Program-made: the position numbers and the translations under genes | NCBI RefSeq assembly: GCF_026212465.1 | Contig: NC_080057.1 | Coordinates: 10,190,164-10,254,163 of the forward strand | Direction: 5' to 3' | Origin: Amaranthus tricolor | Taxonomy: Eukaryota > Streptophyta > Magnoliopsida > Caryophyllales > Amaranthaceae | Length of the DNA: 64,000 bases | Notes under the pieces: generated by a model | What the model saw: the letters and a program-made list of their open reading frames with translations, nothing else | Database searches by the model: none | What the model was told of the DNA's origin: nothing | Shown here: one piece after another, positions 25,268 to 37,569 of the stretch | How positions within the stretch are numbered: the first letter of the stretch is position 1 | How the letters are laid out: each line of letters opens with the position of its first letter

Positions 25268-27122
25268 TAGTAACTAAAGTAGCTCAAACTTGGTTTGTTT
25301 TGCACGAAACTTGGCACACAAAACTGTTTAGTATACATTATTGTGTTGAAGTGGTTAGAATTGAAAATCATAGTCATATGCTAGAAATTACATGTTTAAG
25401 TTGCGATTTTATGCGTTTTAAAGCGTTTTTGGCACTTTTACGCATAAAGTACCTCACAAACTTGGTTTGTTTTGAACGAAAATTGGCACACAACACTATT
25501 TGGTATATACTATTGTGTTGAAGTGGTTAAAATTGAAAATCATAGTCGTATACTAGAAATTACGTGTTAAGTTGCGATTTTATGCGTTTTTTAAGCGTTT
25601 TTGGCACTTTTGCGCATAAAGTAGCTCAAATTGGTTTGTTTTTGCACGAAACTTGGCATACAATACTATTTGGTATATATTATTGTGTTGAAGTGGTTAA
25701 AATTGAAAATCATAGTCGTATACTAGAAATTACGTGTTAAGTTGCGATTTTATGCGTTTTTAAGCGCTTTTTGGCACTTTTGCGCATAAAGTAGCTCAAA
25801 CTTAGTTTGTTTACCCGAAACTTGGCATACAATACTATTTGGTATATATTATTGTGTTGAAGTGGTTAAAATTGAAAATCATAGTCGTATACTAGAAATT
25901 ACGTGTAAAGTTGCGATTTTATGCATTTTTAAGCGTTTTTGGCACTTTTGCGCATAAAGTAGCTCAAATTGGTTTGTTTTGCACGAAACTTGGCATACAA
26001 TACTATTTGGTATATATTATTGTGTTAAAGCGGTTTAAAATTTAAAATCATAGTCGTATACTAGAAATTACGTGTTAAGTTGCGATTTTATGCGTTTTTA
26101 ATCGTTTTTTGGCACTTTTGCGCATAAAGTAGCTCAAACTTGGTTTGTTTTTGCATGAAACTTGGCATACAATACTATTTGGTATATATTATTGTGTTGA
26201 AGTGGTTAAAATTGAAAATCATAGTCGTATACTAGAAATTACGTGTTAAATTGCGATTTTGTGCGTTTTTTAAGCGCTTTTGGAACTTTTGCGCATAAAG
26301 TAGCTCAAACTTAGTTTGTTTTGCACGAAACTTGGCATACAATACTATTTGGTATATATTATTGTGTTGAAGTGGGTTAGAATTGAAAATCATAGTCGTA
26401 TGCTAGAAATTACGTGTTAAGTTGCGATTTTAAGGGTTTTTAAGTGCTTTTGGCACTTTTGCGCATAAAGTAGCTCAAACTTGGTTTGTTTTGCACGAAT
26501 CTTGGCACACAACACTATTTGGTATATATTATTGTGTTGAAGTAGTTAGAATTGAAAATCATAGTCGTATGCTAGAAATTACGTGTTAAGTTGCGATTTT
26601 AAGGGTTTTTTACCGTTTTGGCACTTTTGCGCATAAAGTAGCTCACAAACTTGGTTTGATTTGCATGAAATTTGGCACACAACACTAATTGGTATATATT
26701 ATTGTATTGAAGTTGTTAGAATTGAAAATCATGGTCGTATGCTAGAAATTACGTGTTAAATTACGATTTTAAGGGTTTTTAAGCGCTTTTGACACTTTTG
26801 CGCATAGAGTAACTAAAACTTGGGTTTGTTCTGCACGAAACTTGGTACACAACACTAATTGGTATATATTATTGTGCTGAAGTGGTTAGAATTGAAAATC
26901 TTAGTCATATGCTAGAAATTACATGTTAAGTTGCGATTTTATGCGGTTTTTAAGCGCTTTTGGCACTTTTGCGCATAAAGTAGCTAAAACTTGGTTTGTT
27001 TTGCACGAAACTTGGGACACAATACTATTTGGTATATATTATTGTTTTGAAGTGGTTAGAATTGAAAATCATAGTCGTATGCTAGAAATTACGTGTTAAG
27101 TTGCGATTTTAAGGGTTTTTAA

Positions 27123-27291
27123 GCGCTTTTGGCACTTTTGCGCATAAAGTAGCTCAAACTCGGTTTGTTTTGCACGAAACTTGGCACACAACACTACTTG
27201 GTATATATTATTGTGCTGAAGTGGTTAGAATTGAAAATCTTAGTCATATGCTGGAAATTACATGTTAAGTTGCGATTTTATGCGTTTTTAA
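27123..27291 (+). repeat. Representative 169-bp satellite monomer
   Basis: One full monomer, taken from GCGCTTTTGG to the next equivalent site. Approximate layout: 1-21 GCGC-flanked TTTTGGCACTTTT; 22-32 ATAAAGTAGCTC region; 34-62 two AAACTTGG-like octamers 21 bp apart (the first is AAACTCGG here) around TTTGTTTTGCACG; 63-78 CACACAACACTACTTG; 79-93 the AT-only-rich core TATATATTATTGTG; 94-125 GAAGTGGTTAGAATTGAAAATC; 126-169 end with ACATGTTAAGTTGCGATTTTATGCG and the AAGCG join. The phase is arbitrary. At 169 bp the unit is about one nucleosome repeat. Confidence 0.9.
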
Positions 27292-30200
27292 GCGATTTTG
27301 GCACTTTTACGCATAAAGTAGCTAAAACTTGGTTTGTTTTGCACGAAACTTGGGACACAATACTATTTGGTATATATTATTGTTTTTAAGTGGTTAGAAT
27401 TGAAAATCATAGTCGTATGCTAGAAATTACGTGTTAAGTTGCGATTTTAAGGGTTTTTAAGCGGTTTTGGCACTTTTGCGCATAAAGTAGCTCAAACTTG
27501 GTTTGTTTTGCACGAAACTTGGCACACAACACTAATTGGTATATATTATTGTGTTGAAGTGGTTAGAATTTAAAATCATAATCATATGCTGGAAATTACA
27601 TGGTAAGTTGCGATTTTAAGGGTTTTTATGCGCTTTTGGCACTTTTGCGCATAAAGTAGCTCAAACTTGGTTTGTTTTGCACGAAACTTGGCACACAACA
27701 CTATTTGGTATATATTAATGTGTTGAAGTTGTTAGAATTGAAAATCATGGTCGTATGCTAGAAATTACGTGTTAAGTTACGATTTTATGCGTTTTTAAGC
27801 GCTTTTGGCACTTTTGCGCATAAAGTAACTCAAACTTGGTTTGTTTTGCACGAAACTTGGCACACAACACTAATTGGTATATCTTATTGTGTTGAAGTGG
27901 TTAGAATTGAAAATCATAGTCATATGCTAGATATTACATGTTAAGTTGCGATTTTATGCGTTTTTAAGCGCTTTTGGCAATTTTGCGCATAAAGTAACTC
28001 AAACTTGGTTTGTTTTTGCAGGAAACATGGCACAAACAATATTTGGTATATATTATTGTGTTGAAGTTGTTAGAAATGAAAATCATGGTCGTATGCTAGA
28101 AATTACGTGTTAAGTTATGATTTTATGCGTTTTTAAGCACTTTTGGCACTTTTGCGCATAAAGTAACTAAAACTTGGTTTGTTTTGTACGAAACTTGGCA
28201 CACAACACTAATTGGGTATATATTATTGTGTTGAAGTGGTTAGAATTTAAAATCATAGTCATATGCTGGAAATTACATGTTAAGTTGCGATTTTATGCGT
28301 TTTTAAGCGCTTTTGGCACTTTTGCGCATAAAGTAGCTCAACCTTGGTTTGTTTTGCACGAAACATGGCACACAATACTATTTGGTATATATTATTGTGT
28401 TGAAGTGGTTAGAATTTAAAATCATAGTCTTATGCTAGAAATTACGTGTTAAGTTGCGATTTTAAGGGTTTTTTAGCGCTTTTGGCACTTTTGCGCATAA
28501 AGTAGCTCAAACTTGGTTTGCTTTGCACGAAACTTGGCACAAAAAACTATTTAGTATATATTATTGTGTTGAAGTGGTTAGAATTGAAAATCATAGTCGT
28601 ATATTAGAAATTACGTGTTAAGTTTCGATTTTAAGGGTTTTTAAGCGCTTTTGGCACTTTTGCGCATAAAGTAGCTCAAACTTGGTTTGTTTTGCACAAA
28701 ACTTGGCACACAACACTATTTGGTATATATATTATTGTGTTGAAGTGGTTAGAATTGAATATCATAGTCATATGCTAGAAATTACATGTTAAGTTGCGAT
28801 TTTATGCGTTTTTAAGCGTTTTTGGCACTTTTACGCATAAAGTAGCTCACAAACTTGGTTTGTTCTGAACGAAACTTGGCACACAACACTATTTGGTATA
28901 TATTATTGTGCGGAAGTGATTAGAATTGAAAATCATAGTCGTATGCTAGAAATTACGTGCTAAGTTGCGATTTTAAGGGTTTTAAAGCGCTTTTGGCACT
29001 TTTGCGCATAAATAAACTCAAACTTGGTTTGTTTTGCACTTAACTTGGAAAACAACACTATTTGGTATATATTATTGTGTTGAAGTGGTTAGAATTGAAA
29101 ATCATAGTCGTATGCTAGAAATTACGTGTTTAAGTTGCTATTTTATGCGTTTTTAAGCGTTTTTGGAACTTTTGCGCATAAAGTAGCTCAAATTGGTTTG
29201 TTTTGCACGAAACTTGGCATACAATAATATTTGGTATATACTATTGTGTTGAAGTGGTTAAAATTGAAAATCATAGTCGTATACTAGAAATTACGTGTTA
29301 AGTTGCGATTTTATGCGTTTTTAAGCGTTTTTGGAACTTTTGCGCATAAAGTAGCTCAAATTGGTTTGTTTTGCACGAAACTTGGCATACAATACTATTT
29401 GGTATATATTATTGTGTTGAAGTGGTTAAAATTGAAAATCATAGTCGTATACTAGAAATTACGTGTTAAGTTGCGATTTTATGCGTTTTTAAGCGCTTTT
29501 GGAACTTTTGCGCGTAAAGTAACTCAAACTTAGTTTGTTATCCACGAAACTTGGCATACAATACTATTTGGTATATATTATTGTGTTGAAGTGGTTAAAA
29601 TTGAAAAATCATAGTCGTATGCTAGAAATTACGTGTTAAGTTGCGATTTTATGCGTTTTTAAGCGTTTTTGGCACTTTTGCGCATAAAGTAGCTCAAACT
29701 TGGTTTGTTTTGCACGAAACTTGGCATACAATACTATTTGGTAAATATTATTGTGTTGAAGTGGTTAAAATTGAAAATCATAGTTGTATGCTAGAAATTA
29801 CGTGTTAAGTTGCGATTTTATGCGTTTTAAAGCGTTTTTGGCACTTTTGCGCATAAAGTAGCTCAAACTTGGTTTGTTTTGCATGAAACTTGGCATACAA
29901 TACTATTTGGTATATATTATTTTGTTGAAGTGGTTTAAAATTGAAAATCATAGTCGTATACTAGAAATTACGTGTTAAATTGCGATTTTGTGCGTTTTTA
30001 AGCGCTTTTGGAACTTTTGCGCATAAAGTAGCTCAAACTTAGTTTCTTTTGCACGAAACTTGGCATACAATACTATTTGGTATATATTATTGTGTTGAAG
30101 TGGTTAAAATTGAAAATCATAGTCGTATGCTAGAAATTACGTGTTAAGTTGCTATTTTATGCGTTTTTAAGCGTTTTTGGCACTTTTGCGCATAAAGTAG

Positions 30201-33200
30201 CTAAAACTTGGTTTGTTTTGCTCGAAACTTGGCACACAATACTATTTGGTATATATATTATTGTTTTGAAGTGGTTAAAATTGAAAATCATAGTCGTATG
30301 CTAGAAATTACGTGTTAAGTTGCGATTTTAAGGGTTTTTAAGCGCTTTTGGCACTTTTGCGCATAAAGTAGGTAAAACTTGGTTTGTTTTGCACGAAACT
30401 TGGCACACATTACTATTTGGTATATATTATTGTTTTGAAGTGGTTAAAATCTAAAATCATAGTCGTATGCTAGAAATTACGTGTTATGTTGCGATTTTAA
30501 GGGTTTTTAAGCGCTTTTGGCATTTTTGCACATAAAGTAGCTCAAACTTGGTTTGTTTTGCACGAAGCTTGGCACACAATACTATTTGGTATATATTATT
30601 GTGTTAAAGTGGTTAGAACTGAAAATGATAGTCGTATGCTAGAAATTACGTGTTAAGTTGCTATATTATGCGTTTTTAAGCGTTTTTGGCACTTTTGCGC
30701 ATAAAGCAGCTAAAACTTGGTTTGTTTTGCACGAAACTTGGCACACAATACTATTTGGTATATATTATTGTTTTGAAGTGGTTAGAATTGAAAATCATAG
30801 TCATATGCTAGAAATTACATGTTAAGTTGCGATTTTATGCGTTTTTAAGCGTTTTTGGCACTTTTACGCATAAAGTAGCTCACAAACTTTGTTTGTTTTG
30901 AACGAAACTTGGCACACAACACTATTTGGTATATATTATTGTGCTGAAGTTATTAGAATTGAAAATCATAGTCGTATGCTAGAAATTACGTGTTAAGTTG
31001 CGATTTTAAGGGTTTTAAAGCGCTTTTGGCACTTTTGCGCATAAATTAACTCAAACTTGGTTTGTTTTGCACGAAACTTAGCAAACAACACTGTTTGGTA
31101 TATATTATTGTGTTGAAGTGGTTAGAATAGAAAATCATAGTCGTATGCTAGAAATTACATGTTAAGTTGCTATTTTATGCGTTTTTAAGCGTTTTTGGCA
31201 CTTTTGCGCATAAAGTAGCTCAAACTTGGTTTGTTTTGCACGAAACTTGGCATACAATACTATTTGGTATATATTATTGTGTTGAAGTGGTTAAAATTGA
31301 AAATCATAGTCGTATACTAGAAATAATGTGTTAAGTTGCGATTTTATGCGTTTTTAAGCGTTTTTGGCACTTTTGCGCATAAAGTAGCTCAAACTTGGTT
31401 TGTTTTGCACGAAACTTGGCATACAATACTATTTGGTATATATTATTGTGTTGAAGTGGTTAAAATTTAAAATCATAGTCGTATACTAGAATTTACGTGT
31501 TAAGATGCGATTTTATGCGTTTTTAAGCGCTTTTGGAACTTTTGCGCATAAAGTAGCTCAAACTTAGTTTGTTTTCCACGAAACTTGGCATACAATACTA
31601 TTTGGTATATATTATTGTGTTGAAGTGGTTAAAATTAAAAATCATAGTCGTATGCTAGAAATTACCTGTTAAGTTGCGATTTTAAGGGTTTTTAAGCGCT
31701 TTTGGCATTTTTGCGCATAAAGTAGCTCAAACTTGGTTTGTTGCACGAAACTTGGCACACGATACTATTTGGTATATATATTATTGTGTTGAAGTGGTTA
31801 GAATTGAAAATCATAGTCGTATGCTTGAAATTACGTGTTAAGTTGCTATTTTATGCGTTTTTAAGCATTTTTGGCACTTTTGCGCATAAAGTAGCTCAAA
31901 CTTGGTTTGTTTTGCATGAAACTTGGCATACAATACTATTTGGTATATATTATTGTGTTGAAGTGGTTAGAATTGAAAATCATAGTCGTATGCTTTAAGT
32001 TGCAATTTTTAGGGTTTTTAAGTGCTTTTGGCACTTTTGCGCATAAAGTAGCTCAAACTTGGTTTGTTTTGCACGAATCTCTGCACACAACACTATTTGG
32101 TATATATTATAATGTTGAAGTAGTTAGAATTGAAAATCATAGTCGTATGCTAGAAACTACGTGTTAAGTTGCGATTTTAAGGGTTTTTAAGCGCTTTTGG
32201 CACTTTTGCGCATAAAGTAACTCAAACTTGGTTTGTTTTGCAAGAAACTTGGCACACAACACTAATTGGTATATATTAATGTGTTGAAGTGGTTAGAATT
32301 GAAAATCATAGTCGTATGCTAGAAATTACGTGTTAAGTTGCGATTTTTAGGGTTTCTTAGCGCTTTTGTCACTTTTGCGCATAAAGTAGCTCACAAGCTT
32401 GGTTTGTTTTGCACGAAACTTGGCACACAACACTATTTGGTATATTGTATTGTGTTGAAGTGGTTAGAATTGAAAATCATGGTCGTATGCTAGAAATTAA
32501 GTGTTAAGTTGAGATTTTTAGGGTTTCTTAGCGCTTTTGGCACTTTTGCGCATTAAGTAGCTCAAACTTGGTTTGCTTTCCACAAAACTTGGCACACAAC
32601 ATTATATGAAATATATTATTGTGTTGAAGTGGTTAGAATTGAAAATCATGGTCGTATGCTAGAAATTACGTGTTAAGTTGCAAGTTTATGCGTTTTTAAG
32701 CATTTTTGCCACTTTTGCGCATAAAGTAACTCAAACTTTGTTTGTTTTGCACGAAACTTGGCACACAACACTATTTGGTATATATTATTGTGTTGAATTT
32801 GTTAGAATTTAAAATCATAGTCATATGCTAAAAATTATATGTTAAGTTGCGATTTTATGCGTTTTTAAGCGTTTTCGGCACTTTTAAGCATAAAGTAGCT
32901 CACAAACTTGGTTTGTTTTGAACGAAACTCGGCACACAACACTATTTGGTATATATTATTGTGCTGAAGTGATTAGAATTGAAAATCATAGTTGTATGCT
33001 AGAAATTACGTGTTAAGTTGCGATTATAAGGGTTTTTAAGCGCTTTTGGCACTTTTGCGCATAAAGTAACTCAAACTTGGTTTGTTTTGTAGGAAACTTG
33101 GCACGCAACACTATTTGGTATATATTATTGTGTTGAAGTGGTTAGAATTGAAAATCATAGTCCTATTCTAGAAATTACGTGTTAAGTTGTGATTTTAAGG

Positions 33201-34662
33201 GTTTTTAAGTGCTTTTGGCACTTTTGCGCATAAAGAATCTCAAACTTGGTTTGTTTTGCACGAATCTTGGCACACAACACTATTTGGTATATATTATTGT
33301 GTTGAAGTAGTTAGAATTGAAAATCATAGTCGTATGCTAGAAATTACGTGTTAAGTTGCGATTTTAAGGGTTTTTTAGCGTTTTGGCACTTTTGCGCATA
33401 AAGTAGCTCACAAACTTGGTTTGATTTGCATGAAATTTGGCACACAACACTAATTGGTATATACTATTGTATTGAAGTTGTTAGAATTGAAAATCATGGT
33501 CGTATGCTAGAAATTACGTGTTAAGTTATGATTTTAAGGTTTTTTAAGCGCTTTTGACACTTTTGCGCATAGAGTAACTAAAACTTGGTTTGTTCTGCAC
33601 GAAACTTGGTACACAACACTAATTGGTATATATTTTTGTGTTGAAGTGGTTAGAATTGAAAATCTTAGTCATATGCTGGAAATTACATGTTAAGTTGCGA
33701 TTTTATGCGTTTTTAAGCGCTTTTGGCACTTTTGCGCATAAAGTAGCTAAAACTTGGTTTGTTTTGCACGAAACTTGGCACACAATACTATTTGGTATAT
33801 ATTATTGTTTTGAAGTGGTTATAATTGAAAATCATAGTCGTATGCTAAAAATTACGTGTTAAGTTGCGATTTTAAGGGTTTTTAAGCGCTTTTGGCACTT
33901 TTGCGCATAAAGTAGCTCAAACTTGGTATGTTTTGCACGAAACTTGGCACACAACACTAATTGGTATATATTATTGTGTTGAAGTGGTTTGAATTGAAAA
34001 TCATAGTCATATGCTGGAAATTACATGTTAAGTTGCGATTTTATGCGTTTTTAAGCGCTTTTGGCACTTTTGCGCATAAAGTAGCTCAACCTTGGTTTGT
34101 ATTGCACGAAACATGGCACACAATACTATTTGGTATATATTATTGTGTTGAAGTGGTTAGAATTTAAAATCATAGTCTTATGCTAGAAATTACGTGTTAA
34201 GTTGCGATTTTAAGGGTTTTTAAGCGCTTTTGGCACTTTTGCGCATAAAGTAGCTCAAACTTGGTTTTTTTTGCACGAAACTTGGCACAAAAAACTATTT
34301 AGTATATATTATTGTGTTGAAGTGGTTAGAATTGAAAATCATAGTCGTATGTTAGAAATTACGTGTTAAGTTGCGATTTTAAGGGTTTTTAAGCGCTTTT
34401 GGCACTTTTGCGCATAAAGTAGCTCAAACTTAGTTTGTTTTGCACAAAACTTGGCACACAACACTATTTAGTATATATATTATTGTGTTGAAGTGCTTAG
34501 AATTGAATATCATAGTCATATGCTAGAAATTACATGTTAAGTTGCGATTTTATGTGTTTTTAAGCGTTTTTGGTACTTTTACGCATAAAGTAGCTCACAA
34601 ACTTGGTTTGTTTTGAACGAAACTTGGCACACAACAATATTTGGTATATATTATTGTGCGGA

Positions 34663-34762
34663 NNNNNNNNNNNNNNNNNNNNNNNNNNNNNNNNNNNNNN
34701 NNNNNNNNNNNNNNNNNNNNNNNNNNNNNNNNNNNNNNNNNNNNNNNNNNNNNNNNNNNNNN
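34663..34762. other. Assembly gap of 100 N at the strand switch
   Basis: Exactly 100 N. All monomers before it read on the + strand and all after it on the - strand. The bases on the two sides (GTGCGGA before, AAATCACAATTTAAC after) come from different monomer types and different phases, so this is not a simple palindromic fold-back; it is a join between two contigs. Confidence 0.98.
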
Positions 34763-36254
34763 AAATCACAATTTAACACGTAATTTCTAGTATACGACTA
34801 TGATTTTCAATTTTAACCACTTCAACACAATAATATATACCAAATAGTATTGTATGCCAAGTTTCATGCAAAACAAACCAAGTTTGAGCTACTTTATGCG
34901 CAAAAGTGCCAAAAAACGATTTAAAAATGCATAAAATCGCAACTTAACACGTAATTTCTAGTATACGACTATGATTTTCAATTTTAACCACTTCAACACA
35001 ATAATATATACCAAATAGTATTGTATGCCAAGTTTCGTGCAAAACAAACCAAGTTTGAGCTACTTTATGCGCAAAAGTGCCAAAAAACGCTTAAAAACGC
35101 ATAAAATCGCAACTTAGCACGTAATTTCTAGTATACGACTATGATTTTCAATTTTAACCACTTCAACACAATAATATTTACCAAATAGTATTGTATGCCA
35201 AGTTTCGTGGAAAACAAACAAAGTTTGAGCTACTTTATGCGCAAAAGTTCCAAAAGCGCTTAAAAACGCATAAAATCGCAACTTAACACGTAATTTCTAA
35301 TATACTACTATGATCTTAAATTTTAACCACTTCAACACAATAATATATAACTAATAGTATTGTATGCCAAGTTTCGTGCAAAACAAACCAATTTGAGCTA
35401 CTTTATGCGTAAAAGTTCCAAAAGCGCTTAAAAACGCATAAAATCGCAACTTAACACGTAATTTCTAATATACTACTATGATTTTAAATTTTAACCACTT
35501 CAACACAATAATATATAACAAATAGTATTGTATGCCAAGTTTCGTGCAAAACAAACCAATTTGAGCTACTTTATGCGCAAAAGTGCCAAAAAACGCTTAA
35601 AAAACGCATAAAATCGCAACTTAACACGTAATTTGTAGTATACGACGATGATTTTCAATTTTAACCACTTCAACACAATAGTATATACCAAATATTATTG
35701 TATGCCAAGTTTCGTGCAAAACAAACCAAGTTTGAGCTACTTTATGCGCAAAAGTGCCAAAAACGCTTAAAAACGCATAAAATAGCAACTTAACACGTAA
35801 TTTCTAGCATACGACTATGATTTTCTATTCTAACCACTTCAACACAATAATATATACCAAATAGTGTTGTTTGCCAAGTTTCGTGCAAAACAAACCAAGT
35901 TTGTGTTAATTTATGCTCAAAAGTGCCAAAAGCGCTTTAAAAACCCTTTTAAATCGCAACTTAACACGTAATTTTTAGCATACGACTATGATTTTCAATT
36001 CTAATCACTTCAGCACTATATTATATACCAAATAGTGTTGTGTGCCAAGTTTCGTTCAAAACAAACCAAGTTTGTGAGCTACTTTATGCGTAAAAGTGCC
36101 AAAAACGCTTAAAAACGCATAAAATCGCAACTTAACATGTAATTTCAACAAATATGACTATGATTTTCAATTCTAACCACTTCAACACAATAATATATAC
36201 TAAATAGTTTTGTGTGCCAAGTTTCGTGCAAAACAAACCAAGTTTGAGCTACTT

Positions 36255-36263
36255 TAGTTACTA
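36255..36263 (-). repeat. 9-bp insertion marker, - strand occurrence
   Basis: The reverse complement, TAGTTACTA between GAGCTACTT and TATGCGC, is the same insertion found five times on the + strand between 13.4 and 25.3 kb. It is the only copy I noticed after 34.8 kb. It ties this part of the - strand array to the 18-monomer HOR of the + strand array. Confidence 0.82.
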
Positions 36264-37569
36264 TATGCGCAAAAGTGCCAAAAGCGCTTAAAAACCGTTA
36301 AAATCGTAACTTAACACGTAATTTCTAGCATACGACCATGATTTTCAATTCTAACAACTTCCACACAATAATATATACCAATTAGTGTTGTGTGCCAAGT
36401 TTCATGGAAATCAAACCAAGTTGGTGAGCTACTTTATGCGCAAAAGTGCCAAACGCTAAAAAACCCTTAAAATAGCAACTTAACACGTAATTTCTAACAT
36501 ACGACTATGATTTTCAATTCTAACTACTTCAACACAATAATATATACAAAATAGTGTTGTGTGTCAAGATTCGTGCAAAACAAACCAAGTTTGAGCTACT
36601 TTATGCGCAAAAGTGCCAAAAGCACTTAAAAACCCTTAAAATCGCAACTTAACACGTAATTTCTAGCATACGACTATGATTTTCAATTCTAACCACTTCA
36701 ACACAATAATATATAACAAATAGTATTGTATGCCAAGTTTCGTGCAAAACAAACCAATTTGAGCTACTTTATGCGCAAAAGTGCCAAAAACGCTTAAAAA
36801 CGCATAAAAATCGCAACTTAACACGTAATTTCTAGTATACGACTATGATTTTCAAGTTTAACCACTTCAACAGAATAATATATACCAAATAGTATTGTAT
36901 GCCAAGTTTCGTGCAAAACAAACCAAGTTTGAGCTACTTTATGCGCAAAAGTTCCAAAAACACTTAAAAACGCATAAAATAGCAACTTAACACATAATTT
37001 CTAGCATACGACTATCATTTTCAATTCTAAGCACTTTAACACAATAATATATACCAAATAGTATTGTGTGCCAAGCTTCGTGCAAAATAAACCAAGTTTG
37101 AGGTACTTTATGCGCAAAAAATGCCAAAAGCGCTTAAAAACCCTTAAAATCGCAACTTAACACGTAATTTCTAGCATACGACTATGATTTTCATTTTTAA
37201 CCACTTCAACACAATAATATATACCAAATAGTATTGTATGCCAAGTTTCGTGCAAAACAAACTAAGTTTGATCTACTTTATGCGGAAATGTTCCAAAAGC
37301 GCTTAAAAACGCATAAAAATCGCAATTTAACACGTAATTTCTAATATACGACTATGATTTTCAAATTTAACCACTTCAACACAATAATATATACCAAATA
37401 GTATTGTATTCCAAGTTTCATGCAAAACAAACCAAGTTTGAGCTACTTTATGCGCAAAAGTGCCAAAAAACGATTAAAAACGCATAAAATCGCAACTTCA
37501 CACGTAATTTCTAGTATACGACTATGATTTTCAATTTTAACCACTTCAACACAATAAGATATACCAAAT

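Larger units (their letters stand above)
21329..34662 (+). repeat. Satellite array, + orientation, third segment
   Basis: About 79 monomers of the same family and strand, resuming inside the monomer split by the LTR. Up to about 25.3 kb it follows the 18-monomer HOR. Beyond that the order is irregular, with only short local duplications, for example a two-monomer repeat of 339 bp with GTGCTGAAGTGG plus AATCTTAGTCATATG at about 26874 and 27213. Later monomers include types with GTGCGGAAGTGATTAG (28910, 34656) and GAATATCATAGTCATATG that reappear on the - strand after 44 kb. The segment ends inside a monomer at the N gap. No unique sequence was seen. Confidence 0.97.

Noticed and set aside
32008..32526. 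Telomere-like words (TTTAGGGTTT at 32008, 32346 and 32517)
   Set aside because: Each is a single 10-bp match produced by one base change in the monomer's usual TTTTAAGGGTTTTT. There are no tandem TTTAGGG units, so no interstitial telomere.
34600..34830. Palindromic fold-back (read chimera) at the strand switch
   Set aside because: The sequences on the two sides are not reverse complements of one another in phase or in monomer type, so a simple hairpin artefact does not explain the join.
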